NCBI GenBank assembly: GCA_947073545.1
Contig: CAMTMP010000001.1
Coordinates: 1-64,000, forward strand
Source: an uncultured bacterium
Lineage (GTDB): Bacteria > Bacillota > Clostridia > Lachnospirales > Lachnospiraceae
Reading direction: 5' to 3'
DNA length: 64,000 nt
Every line of letters begins with the position of its first letter. Position 1 is the first letter of the stretch. The position numbers and the translations under genes were made by a program. Positions 8,854 to 17,685 of this stretch are shown in pieces. Below the pieces are notes generated by a model, which was not told the origin of the DNA, searched no databases, and saw nothing but the letters and a program-made list of their open reading frames with translations.

Positions 8854-9714
8854 TTAATTATTAACAACAATATATTCCATATCACTTTCATATAGAAAAT
8901 CCGTATATATACCATGACATCCCATATTAATTGCCCGTTCGAGATCCGTAATTGTATTTAATGTATGAGTATAAATAATCAAATTATTTTGCTTTAGAAT
9001 ATCAATAAATGGCTGCCATAAATAGTCTTTGGGAATAGTAACTACTCTAATATTTTTTTCTACACAAAATGCAGACAAATTTGTAAAAAACTCTTCTGAA
9101 GGCTCCGCGATCTGATATATTGTGTATAAAATATTAGGAAAATCATAGATTTCCTTAACCATGTTATACATATCATTATTATATATTTGTACGACAAATC
9201 TGTTCAGGAGACTTTCGTCATTTTCACATGCTTCTACAATTTGTACGAACTCCTTTGTAACCAATTCCTTTGACGTTTCTTTTGTATCTGTAACTATATA
9301 TACGTCGGGATTCTCCTTCATCCATCTGACCAAATCTGTTATATCCATCGGTGTATATTTCCTATATATCTTGGTGTTTAAAAACATTTCCCGATCCCAC
9401 ACCTGAAATGTTTCCTCCCCCACGACAGGTTGTTCCATCACCCTGAGAGAGTCTTTCGAAAAATCATGTTTTAACACCAAAAAATCATCGCTGGTAAGTT
9501 CAAAGTCAATTTCTATCAATTTATATTCATTGCCTTTTGCACGATTTAATGCTTCCAGAGAGTTTGTCATGGTTTTCCCATCTACCCCCCCCCCGGCATG
9601 TGCAATCATCCTGTAGTCATACCAGTTCTTATTAACTTCATTACTGCTACCACATCCTGAGAGTATAAATATGTATACCACCAGAAATACAACTTTCCAT
9701 TTTCTAATTTTCAT
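8854..9714 (-). CDS. glycerophosphodiester phosphodiesterase-like lipoprotein with in-frame poly-G tract (phase ON)
   Basis: 286 residues. The N terminus is a lipoprotein signal (basic residues, hydrophobic stretch, lipobox ILSGC with Cys21), so it is anchored outside the membrane. The GDPD motif is MIAHAGGGVDGKTMTNSLEA, with IEIDFELTSDDFLVLKHD supplying the second metal-binding set. Ten G (9585-9594) encode the glycines of the motif itself. Nine G would put TAG directly after them, and eleven would cause a short frameshift. It lies four bases downstream of the LTA-synthase-like gene, which suggests that it trims glycerol-phosphate groups or releases glycerol phosphate. The substrate is inferred from context. 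Confidence 0.83.
   Translation of the reverse strand: MKIRKWKVVFLVVYIFILSGCGSSNEVNKNWYDYRMIAHAGGGVDGKTMTNSLEALNRAKGNEYKLIEIDFELTSDDFLVLKHDFSKDSLRVMEQPVVGEETFQVWDREMFLNTKIYRKYTPMDITDLVRWMKENPDVYIVTDTKETSKELVTKEFVQIVEACENDESLLNRFVVQIYNNDMYNMVKEIYDFPNILYTIYQIAEPSEEFFTNLSAFCVEKNIRVVTIPKDYLWQPFIDILKQNNLIIYTHTLNTITDLERAINMGCHGIYTDFLYESDMEYIVVNN
9585..9594 (-). repeat. poly-G tract (10 nt) in GDPD catalytic motif
   Basis: Ten C on the plus strand, encoding GGG plus the first base of a Val codon. The present length is in frame. A loss or gain of one base would end translation within or soon after the active-site motif. Confidence 0.87.
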
Positions 9715-9718
9715 ATTA

Positions 9719-12331
9719 CTATGACCATCCTTTCGTATCCGATATTATATGGTCAAACAAAACACCATATTGAATTTTTCTATACATTGATAATTCATCA
9801 TCATTTTTCATTTCATCCCATTCATACCAATTCCCATTTGCATCCATACAACCGTTAGCGTTTATAGCCGGATATGATTTCGATAGCTTGTCCAAGAATT
9901 CATAATATCCCCCCAATTCGTATCCTGCCGCTTTCAGAAGTTTCATTCCTAGGAAATTTGCACTTAAGTTCTCTGTAAACCCTTCCGCTTGCAAATCGAA
10001 ATTCGCTATAATTGCATATGGGACACAATAGCGTTTTTGTTTTTCCTCAAGGCTCCTCAATTTTTCTTCCTTTTTATATAATTCCGTTATAAAATCATCT
10101 TCTACAAATGGCTGATGATCACCAAAAAAGCATATAATTGTCTTTTCGTCCAACGCTTGCACAGAATCTACAAATTCTTGTAATGAGCCATCTGATATAC
10201 TAATTAAATTCAAATACTGTTCTGTCTGCGGATAATCATTTTTATTGCCTTCCAATGAAATATCTTCTGATAAATCAGTATAATTAAGGTTATATCCCCC
10301 ATGATTTTGCATTGTTACATTAAACAAAAACACAGGTGCTTCCTCTTGTTCTATACATTCTAGAACTTTTTTATAATTACTTTTGTCACTAACATATGAG
10401 CGTATGTACTCTACATTTTCATCAAATACAGTTATGTCGTAAAAATCATCAATCCCTAGCATCGGATAAACAGTATTGCGACTCCACCCTCCACCAAAAT
10501 ATGGGTGAATCCCTATAGTTTTGTATCCATATTTTTTTATTTTTCTAGCAATGCTTTCCACCGGCTTATCTATATAGCTTTGAAAAGCAACTGAATTTGG
10601 GGGTAAAAAAGCCATTGTATTCCCAGTTAAAAATTCAAACTCTGTATTGCATGTATTGCCCCCCACAATAGAAACAAATAGATTTCCCTTGATTGCATTT
10701 CCCTCTAAACTATCAAAATATGGCATTACTTCCTGATTTGTTCCAAAATCAGAAATAATTGACAAATCGGAAAAAGCTTCATTCATCACCACCACAATAT
10801 TAGCCGGATCCTCCGGCACAATACCCCTACCGTTTTTATAACCATTAATAATCTCAATAACTTCTTCTTTTTCATACCCTTTGGGCTTGGTAACCCTATT
10901 TAAAACAACATTTGCACAAAAAGAAGCCATGTGACCATATGTTTTAAATCCCTCCTGCTGACTCCAGGCATTCACATTTATATTGAAAAAATTTAATATA
11001 AATCCGTTTTGCAGTAAAAACCCTAAAAGCATAACTCCTATGAAACTAGCTTTTCGCTTAATAATTTTTTTCTCCATGCCGTAGAAAATCACCATCATTT
11101 GACAGAGAAACAATGTAATTCCACATAAAAAATAGAAGTCTATATAAAATGTATAATTTTTTACCACACTCCTAGCTACACCAATTGATTTAATATCCTG
11201 TGGCAAAAATGGTATACCCCTGATTTGCAAAACAAAATATGATATGGTTCCATATATAAAGCAAAAAAGGGTATAAATAATCATTGAACACTTACATTCT
11301 GAAACTATCAAATTTATCACGTTATAAATAAAAAATCCAATAATAAAATTAGCTATTAAGAATTTACATTCGATCTTACTGTTTCCCATCATTAATTCTA
11401 TAGTCCATATAGAAAGAATCAAAACAAAAATGGGAATAGACAATTGAACAATTCTGTTTGATAAAAATTTTTTACTGGAAGCAAAATACATCCAACTCAC
11501 TGCAAAAATAAAAACAATTATAATCAATCCGATCAACTGATAATCATATAGTTGAGTTTCTTCTCTAATATAATCGCCTGAACTTATTCCTGATTTTACA
11601 GTTATTACAAGAACAGACAAAATCAATAACCCATAAATAATTAAACCTTTTTCCTTAATCAAATATTTCAAATTATGTATCAATTGCTTTAGTTGCATAT
11701 AATTAAGGCTATGTTCCTTATAACATTCATATATGATAAACAATAAACATACCAGCCACATTAAATTTAATATAGCTATAGTCAATTTTAAAATAATATA
11801 GATAATATCCTTTTTATGACTTTCTTTACCGATTGCATTTATAAAATCTTTGCTTAGCTGTATACCAAATTCATTTTCGTATACCTCGAAATATAAAAAA
11901 TCATTTTGAACTGTAAAACTACCTGCATCGACAATATTAATTAAATCTGATATTTGCCCACAAGTCAGATCTACATCCTTATAACCCTTAATCCTACTCT
12001 GAATTGATTGTACTAGCACCCCTTTATCTATATTATAAAAATCGATTGCACACAGATCATATTTTTGTATGTCATTATTGATAACAACCTCCATACCCGC
12101 ATCGTTTTTTATTCCTTCATAAGTAATAAAATTTTTTTCACCCGGTATAAAAAAAGTTAATGTCATTCTTTCGTTACATGATTGATATCCCATATTATCC
12201 AACAAATAATTCACTTGAACTATGGGCTCATCAGGTTCTTTATGTATCAGAAAATATACATCTCCTAATAATATAAAAAGCGTAAATACTATAAATATTT
12301 GAACACAATTTTTCCTAATCCAAACTTTCAT
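9719..12331 (-). CDS. LTA synthase-like phosphoglycerol transferase (sulfatase fold)
   Basis: 870 residues. A signal-like helix (about 10-28) is followed by an extracytoplasmic region to about 175, some ten membrane helices to about 460, then a sulfatase-type domain. NIVVVMNEAFSDLS carries the first metal ligand, GGNTCNTEFEFLTG the threonine nucleophile region, and CFFGDHQPF the Asp-His pair. LtaS/MdoB relatives move sn-glycerol-1-phosphate from phosphatidylglycerol onto an acceptor outside the cell. It is longer than LtaS owing to the N-terminal insert. Two short G6 runs occur in the coding strand (near 9911 and 10656). The GDPD lipoprotein follows at once. Confidence 0.85.
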   Translation of the reverse strand: MKVWIRKNCVQIFIVFTLFILLGDVYFLIHKEPDEPIVQVNYLLDNMGYQSCNERMTLTFFIPGEKNFITYEGIKNDAGMEVVINNDIQKYDLCAIDFYNIDKGVLVQSIQSRIKGYKDVDLTCGQISDLINIVDAGSFTVQNDFLYFEVYENEFGIQLSKDFINAIGKESHKKDIIYIILKLTIAILNLMWLVCLLFIIYECYKEHSLNYMQLKQLIHNLKYLIKEKGLIIYGLLILSVLVITVKSGISSGDYIREETQLYDYQLIGLIIIVFIFAVSWMYFASSKKFLSNRIVQLSIPIFVLILSIWTIELMMGNSKIECKFLIANFIIGFFIYNVINLIVSECKCSMIIYTLFCFIYGTISYFVLQIRGIPFLPQDIKSIGVARSVVKNYTFYIDFYFLCGITLFLCQMMVIFYGMEKKIIKRKASFIGVMLLGFLLQNGFILNFFNINVNAWSQQEGFKTYGHMASFCANVVLNRVTKPKGYEKEEVIEIINGYKNGRGIVPEDPANIVVVMNEAFSDLSIISDFGTNQEVMPYFDSLEGNAIKGNLFVSIVGGNTCNTEFEFLTGNTMAFLPPNSVAFQSYIDKPVESIARKIKKYGYKTIGIHPYFGGGWSRNTVYPMLGIDDFYDITVFDENVEYIRSYVSDKSNYKKVLECIEQEEAPVFLFNVTMQNHGGYNLNYTDLSEDISLEGNKNDYPQTEQYLNLISISDGSLQEFVDSVQALDEKTIICFFGDHQPFVEDDFITELYKKEEKLRSLEEKQKRYCVPYAIIANFDLQAEGFTENLSANFLGMKLLKAAGYELGGYYEFLDKLSKSYPAINANGCMDANGNWYEWDEMKNDDELSMYRKIQYGVLFDHIISDTKGWS

Positions 12332-12387
12332 TTTTTTATTCCATTATTTTCATTAGCAAACTATGCACATAAAAACCTTCAAAATTT

Positions 12388-13902
12388 TTACCAATAAAGT
12401 CTTACAACAAATATACCGTCAATATATGCAACTGAATCTTTTTGTGGCCAAGTTGACATATCATCTATTATTTTTGAAGCCTGCTTAACTTGTTCCGCAT
12501 TTGGTATAGAAAATGAGTAGCCCGAAACTTCGTTGAATAATAGCACCTTTGAAAAAGACGCTGATGCTGGCTGCCCTAAATTACCCAGCGATTTATCTGA
12601 TATGCCAGACAGCATTGGAACCCCTTGTATTACGAGAGGCTCATAGCCTGTAAATTCCTCAAACTCTTCCATTCTACCCACAATACGGTTAACCATATTG
12701 GCCTCTTTATTATTTAGTCTTATTATATTATTCGCTGCTTTACCTATTAGGCTTCCATTAATAAAACAAATAACTGCAAAGACTATCGTTACTATCTTTA
12801 TACATTGCTCTTTTATGCTCTCCTTTTTCTTACAGATATCTCGCAAATAATAGTAATCAATCAGTAGCAATCCGCCTAAATACACCCCATAAGATGTAAA
12901 TGTACGTGCCGATATGTCATCCGGCCTTGCCAAACCAAATCCAATGCACATAACAGGTCCTAGCAAAAGGAATAGGCATACGCCAACAAAATAAACAATT
13001 CTTTTATCCCTATGCACATTCAATAACCCAAGTATGCATATAATTCCAGATCCTATTACTACACTACCAAACGCTAACGACGAATGTAATATGGTATCCC
13101 CATAATACTGTTTAACAATTCCAAGTAGCCGTATATAATAATTAGGAGAAAATAGCTTCTTAATAAACTCTCCAAGATCTATTCCTTCATAAATTAATGA
13201 TGGCGGTATAAATGCAAACATAAATTTTAAAAAAATATAAAATAATAGAAAGGATAAAAAGTATATTCCACTATAAATAGCGTATTTTCTCCACTGCATT
13301 TCGTTCTCATTAAAATCCCTAATTACCGCCAATAATATAATGAAAAAAACCATGGGATAAAAAATTTGATATACCCCTAGAGACAAACAATAAAAAAAAC
13401 ATGAATACAATAAATATACTCTTCTTTTTTTGTCCACATACTGATGTGAATACCAAAATCCTACAGTCAAAAAAAATACTGCGATTCCACTGTATACCGT
13501 TATATTGCTATAATAAAATATTTCTGTATTAAACGGATTCAATACTATAAGTATACAAATCAGGAATTTCAACATAATGTTCCTGATATTTAATAGTTTC
13601 CCTACTAATGTTCCAAACATCGCAAGTGAAGCAATAAAAACCACCATTCCCATTGGCCTGTTTAACGGCTGCAAATTAAAGCGAAATAATATTTCAGCAA
13701 GAATACCTTCAACAATTCTCCCTGTAGAGTAAAAATTATATCCCATAGTCTCCCAGTTAATATCATATACATTCCATAAATGATAATCGTCAATTGAATA
13801 TATCAAATTAGAAATAAAGGGTAGCGCACATAGAAGGCCTATAATACAACCCATTATAAATATGAATTTGTTTTCTCTATTATTTTTATATATCCATTCC
13901 AT
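12388..13902 (-). CDS. GtrII-like membrane glycosyltransferase
   Basis: 504 residues, with about ten to twelve membrane helices and a soluble C terminus. The start ATG at 13902 follows GAGG; the open frame extends five codons further through a GTG. IDDYHLWNVYD, YSTGRIVEGILAEILF and NPFNTEIFYYSNITVYSG match the acidic first loop and later loops of the GtrII family. It shares the plan, though not close identity, with the protein at 205-1749. It lies between the second phase-variable acyltransferase and the LTA-synthase-like gene. Confidence 0.72.
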   Translation of the reverse strand: MEWIYKNNRENKFIFIMGCIIGLLCALPFISNLIYSIDDYHLWNVYDINWETMGYNFYSTGRIVEGILAEILFRFNLQPLNRPMGMVVFIASLAMFGTLVGKLLNIRNIMLKFLICILIVLNPFNTEIFYYSNITVYSGIAVFFLTVGFWYSHQYVDKKRRVYLLYSCFFYCLSLGVYQIFYPMVFFIILLAVIRDFNENEMQWRKYAIYSGIYFLSFLLFYIFLKFMFAFIPPSLIYEGIDLGEFIKKLFSPNYYIRLLGIVKQYYGDTILHSSLAFGSVVIGSGIICILGLLNVHRDKRIVYFVGVCLFLLLGPVMCIGFGLARPDDISARTFTSYGVYLGGLLLIDYYYLRDICKKKESIKEQCIKIVTIVFAVICFINGSLIGKAANNIIRLNNKEANMVNRIVGRMEEFEEFTGYEPLVIQGVPMLSGISDKSLGNLGQPASASFSKVLLFNEVSGYSFSIPNAEQVKQASKIIDDMSTWPQKDSVAYIDGIFVVRLYW

Positions 13903-13937
13903 ATAATAGATCCTCACTTCTACAAAAGCATAACTAG

Positions 13938-14989
13938 TTAATTTCTAATCTCTGTCTGCACTTCACAAATTTTAAAACAATACGTCTTTATAATACCGTA
14001 AAGTTTGACAAATAGTACCGTAAAAATAATAATTACCACTATACATGTTATTAATAAAAAATATGTATCTAACAATGAAAGTTCTATGCCTTCAAACAGG
14101 CTGCAAATCTGTTCAATAATTACATGATGAAGCAAGTATGCCGGATAAGAATACTTACTGATATCCAAAAATAGTTTTTGAAAACGTTCAGGAATATGCT
14201 GTCCAGCATAAACCCATACTACGTACAAACTCATTCCCATAATTGTTGTTTTATACGACTGTATTATAGGAAGATAATACACTGACAATATAGCAATAGA
14301 TATCCCTGATATGCATAACTGCCATTTCCTAATCTCCTTAATATATGTAACCGCCAACATCCCAAAAAAGAATTCTACAATTCTGATGAGCACAAAATAT
14401 TCTTTAGGGTATGAAGCAAATGGATATAAATGTACTGTAGCGACATATATCAAAAATATACAAAGCATAGATATCCATGGCCCTAATTTAAGCAATAGTG
14501 TTCTTAATAAAGGAAATAAAATATAAAACAAAATAATACATCCTAAAAACCATTCTCCAATAATATAATAATTAGGAATAATTGGAGATACGTAGCCATC
14601 CATGCCCACTATTGTTATAAGAAAAGATAATTTATTACGCGGAACACAAAATGGATTTAACGATCTATAATGTAAAAAGTAATAAAATGTAACACAAAAA
14701 TACGCAAAATAGAACATTGGAAAAATTGCCAGAAACCTTTTTTTCAAATATTCTCTGATATTAAAGTTACATTGGTTTGACAGCATCAACCCCCCCCCGA
14801 AATAATAAAGAACAAAGATACTCCAATCTGCCCTAGATTTCCATTTTTGTACTCATAAAAAATAATCGGAATGTTTGAAACACTTTTATAAATCTCATGA
14901 CCTCCAATAGAGCAATTAAAATGAAAAACAATAATGAATAGGGCCGAAAGAGCTCTGATAAAATCCAAATAAAACACGCGCTTTTTCAT
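13938..14989 (-). CDS. acyltransferase family 3 membrane protein, split at poly-G tract (phase OFF)
   Basis: The first 67 residues begin MKKRVFYLDFIRALSALFII with VFHFN, the catalytic-His motif of Acyltransf_3. They run to FFIISGGG and stop because the tract at 14790-14798 has nine G. Ten G (or seven) gives SGGGLMLSNQCNFNIREYL and an uninterrupted 350-residue protein with about ten helices. FFIISG-x-LM is the usual family motif, so the tract replaces its variable part. It is OFF as sequenced. The ATG overlaps the stop of the methyltransferase gene (ATGA), implying coupled translation. Confidence 0.86.
14790..14798 (-). repeat. poly-G tract (9 nt) splitting second acyltransferase gene
   Basis: Nine C on the plus strand. 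At nine the frame reads SGGG-stop; at ten it reads through. It lies in the conserved FFIISG motif. Confidence 0.87.
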
Positions 14990-16662
14990 TGTTTATCCCA
15001 CTTTCGTAAATGCCTCTTTAAAACTTCACTTAAACTTAACGATTTCATATTGTTTAAATTTGTCTGTAATTCACTAATCTCGTTCTTCCGAACTTCCAGT
15101 GCTACTTCCAGTTCGTTGATCTTATTCATCCGATGATCCAACTCCACCGCACGTCTTTCCAGCTCTTCTGCCGATAATTTTAACTCATTTTTCTGCCGAT
15201 CAATCTCACGATCTCTAAGGTTAATTTCATCCATGCGATGATCTAATTCCGCTGCACGTCTATCAAGCTCTTCACTCATCAGCTTAATTTCATTTAATTG
15301 CTGTTTTACTTGCTCATTGACCACATCCAACTCATTTTCCTGCCTATTTATCTCCTCTTTTTGCTGTCTAATTTCTTTGTCTCGAAAATTAATTTCATCC
15401 ATGCGATGATCCAGTTCCACAACACGCCTGTCTAGTTCTTCAACCAGCCGTATATTTTCATTCTGCCGCTCCTCAATCTGGTGTCTTAATTCGTCATTAG
15501 CCGCTTCAATCTGATTTACTTTTTCTATATGTTGGTCGATAATATCCAAACATAATGTAAGCGCTCTCTCATCCGCATAGAGCCACACATATTCAATATC
15601 TACGCATAATTTAGCTGGTGCTTGTAAACCATTAACATTAATAACAAGCTGTGGGTCGTCACCTTCTAAATAATAGTCACCGAAAAATGCCCCCCTATAT
15701 TCGCAATTGGCATCTTTCCAAACTTTTCTCCCCTTTTGGTCCACAACTTCTATCTTATTAAATCTAAAAATTCCACTCATGTTCAGTGGATCAATTCTTA
15801 TCGCTTTTATCTCTTCACAATGTTCCAATACAATTTCTTCAGCAAAGGATTTCTGTATACCCATATGATATGTTATACAATTATCTTCGCAGAACCCACT
15901 TCCTCTATCCAGATATACCTTAAATTCTCCTATAGGCATGCGCTTTCTAATCCGAAAATCTGTTACACATGCATTTCTCTTTGTATACTCCGCTTTTTGA
16001 AGTGTAAATACGAACTGATATACGTTCCCATAATCTCTATTTTTCAAATAATAAGCAATGTCTTTATTGATATTACTAAAACTGTTCAAAATTTCATTAG
16101 TGCCAACGTCTGAATATGTTGCATCTTCTATTACAGGAATATATCCCGCATAATGGCAAAAGTCTTTTAAAGTGTAATATGCAAAAAAATGAATATGTGT
16201 ATTATCTAAAAGTCCCAACGGCGTATACTGAAATATATTATTACATAAATTAATCATGACTGAATTATGGCCTATATTCGGAACCGAAATAATTGTCCTG
16301 CCATTATCTTTCAATAATCGTTTCGTTCGACTGAGCACCTCCTGCGGGTTGTGCAAATGTTCAAGTACGTCAGCAAAAATAATATAGTCAAACTCAATTT
16401 TCTCCCATTTTTTCAACCACACATATTGCTCTATATCATCAACTAGGCCATCCTCTGCATATTTCATCGCATCCTGAGCTGCTTCCTGATCTATCTCGAC
16501 AATATAAACTGAACATCCTAATACTTCATGTAAATATTTTGTCATTCTGCCATTTGCCGGACCGAATTCCAACACAATGCTATTTTGGTCAATTTGTTTT
16601 AAAATAATACTTAACGCATTATCTTCATCTGTTACCAGTTCTAAATCATATTTCATTCCCAT
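14986..16662 (-). CDS. SAM methyltransferase with beta-domain and long C-terminal coiled coil
   Basis: 558 residues. Residues 1-230 are a class I methyltransferase (VLEFGPANGRMTKYLHE, IVEID, IEFDYIIFADVLEHLHNPQEVL, ISVPNIGH). Residues 245-375 form a beta-rich domain (KVYLDRGSGFCEDN, AIRIDPLNMSG, DDPQLVINV) also found in the glycosyltransferase at 20359. Residues 385-540 are a heptad-rich coiled coil with three repeats around ELDHRMDEIN, and the end is a basic helix (LKRHLRKWDKQ). The combination next to Wzm/Wzt genes recalls WbdD of E. coli O9a, whose coiled coil sets chain length and whose methyl cap stops polymerisation. That role here is inference; no kinase domain was seen. Confidence 0.8.
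   Translation of the reverse strand: MGMKYDLELVTDEDNALSIILKQIDQNSIVLEFGPANGRMTKYLHEVLGCSVYIVEIDQEAAQDAMKYAEDGLVDDIEQYVWLKKWEKIEFDYIIFADVLEHLHNPQEVLSRTKRLLKDNGRTIISVPNIGHNSVMINLCNNIFQYTPLGLLDNTHIHFFAYYTLKDFCHYAGYIPVIEDATYSDVGTNEILNSFSNINKDIAYYLKNRDYGNVYQFVFTLQKAEYTKRNACVTDFRIRKRMPIGEFKVYLDRGSGFCEDNCITYHMGIQKSFAEEIVLEHCEEIKAIRIDPLNMSGIFRFNKIEVVDQKGRKVWKDANCEYRGAFFGDYYLEGDDPQLVINVNGLQAPAKLCVDIEYVWLYADERALTLCLDIIDQHIEKVNQIEAANDELRHQIEERQNENIRLVEELDRRVVELDHRMDEINFRDKEIRQQKEEINRQENELDVVNEQVKQQLNEIKLMSEELDRRAAELDHRMDEINLRDREIDRQKNELKLSAEELERRAVELDHRMNKINELEVALEVRKNEISELQTNLNNMKSLSLSEVLKRHLRKWDKQ
15121..15445 (-). repeat. imperfect repeats coding for coiled-coil segments
   Basis: Three copies of a block encoding EELDRR-x-x-ELDHRMDEIN lie at about 15395-15441, 15221-15273 and 15125-15169. 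The first two share CATCCATGCGATGAT (plus strand) and are about 175 bases apart. In-frame recombination between copies would lengthen or shorten the coiled coil. Confidence 0.72.
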
Positions 16663-16692
16663 AGATCATACCTTTCAACGCCCGGTCAACAT

Positions 16693-17673
16693 TTATTCCA
16701 CAACATACTCCAATAACCTGTTCCGTAAACCTTCATCATTTAGCAAGATCTCTTCAGGTCTCTCTATTCCCAACTTCTTCTGTGAATCGATAAAACATTT
16801 AATCACCCAAAAAATTTTGTCATTTCCCTGTAAATTTAAAGATTCTGCAAGCGCAATAATATCCAGTTGATCGGTTTGGCTTTTAAATAAGCTTGTCCCA
16901 TAAAATCTTTCCAAATTTGCCGCCCACATCCAAGCAATTTCAAACAGCATCCATTTTCTGTCTGAAGAAATCGTGTTAGATTCGTGTACTCTATATCTCA
17001 GCAGCGGCTTATCAATAATTTTACATTCCGTTACTTCTGCCATTCTTAAAGCAAAATCCCAGTCATGTGCAAAATGTAGATTACGCATCCCGCCTATCTT
17101 TTCATACAAACTTCTCGTAAACAGAAAATTACTGGTGGTTGACGTAAAATTGCCCATAATCAGATTTAGCTTAAAATCATCGGTTGCCGCAAATGATAAT
17201 TCCCGGTGGGGCACTAACCAAGGCTCCATATTTTTCCACCCTTGTTTAACGCCTAGGTCTTTTCCTTTGCTGTCAATTACACGTATATAAGAACATACAA
17301 AGCCCACCTCGGGATTATTTTCCATCTTAGAAACCATAATTTGAAACCGGTCAGGCTCATATACATCATCCGAATTCAGAATAGCCAGATATTCTCCCTT
17401 AGCCTCCTCCAGCCCTCTGTTAATGGCATTATGTGCCCCCTGATTTTCCTGAACGATCAAACGAATCCTGTTATCATCAAACTGGCTTATCACTGCAACG
17501 GAATTATCCTTTGATCCATCATCAACTATGATCAGTTCCCAGTTCTGATATCTTTGATTAATTACACTCTGTATCGCTTCACCTATATACTGTTGGTGAT
17601 TATAACTGGGAATAATTATTGATAATAATTTCTCTTTCATAAGCGCTGCGTTTTTTTTGAAAAAATGATACAT
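16693..17673 (-). CDS. family 2 glycosyltransferase
   Basis: 326 residues with a GT-A fold: SIIIPSYNHQQYIGEAIQSV, ELIIVDDGSKDNSV, ENQGAHNAINRGLEEAKGEYLAILNSDDVYEPDRF, FAHDWDFALRMAE. It lacks membrane helices, so it works on the cytoplasmic face, probably extending or starting the exported glycan. The start at 17673 has GAGGA at a fair distance; an alternative start at 17640 gives MKEKLLSIIIPS but lacks a ribosome site. It follows the ABC ATPase by 12 bases. Confidence 0.86.
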   Translation of the reverse strand: MYHFFKKNAALMKEKLLSIIIPSYNHQQYIGEAIQSVINQRYQNWELIIVDDGSKDNSVAVISQFDDNRIRLIVQENQGAHNAINRGLEEAKGEYLAILNSDDVYEPDRFQIMVSKMENNPEVGFVCSYIRVIDSKGKDLGVKQGWKNMEPWLVPHRELSFAATDDFKLNLIMGNFTSTTSNFLFTRSLYEKIGGMRNLHFAHDWDFALRMAEVTECKIIDKPLLRYRVHESNTISSDRKWMLFEIAWMWAANLERFYGTSLFKSQTDQLDIIALAESLNLQGNDKIFWVIKCFIDSQKKLGIERPEEILLNDEGLRNRLLEYVVE

Positions 17674-17685
17674 AAGCTCTTGTCC

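Noticed and set aside
5795..14798. Poly-C runs as sequencing or assembly errors
   Set aside because: Homopolymer errors are possible and cannot be excluded here. However, four runs confined to one operon, each at a matching Gly motif or near a gene end, fit biology better than random error. Read-level counts would decide.
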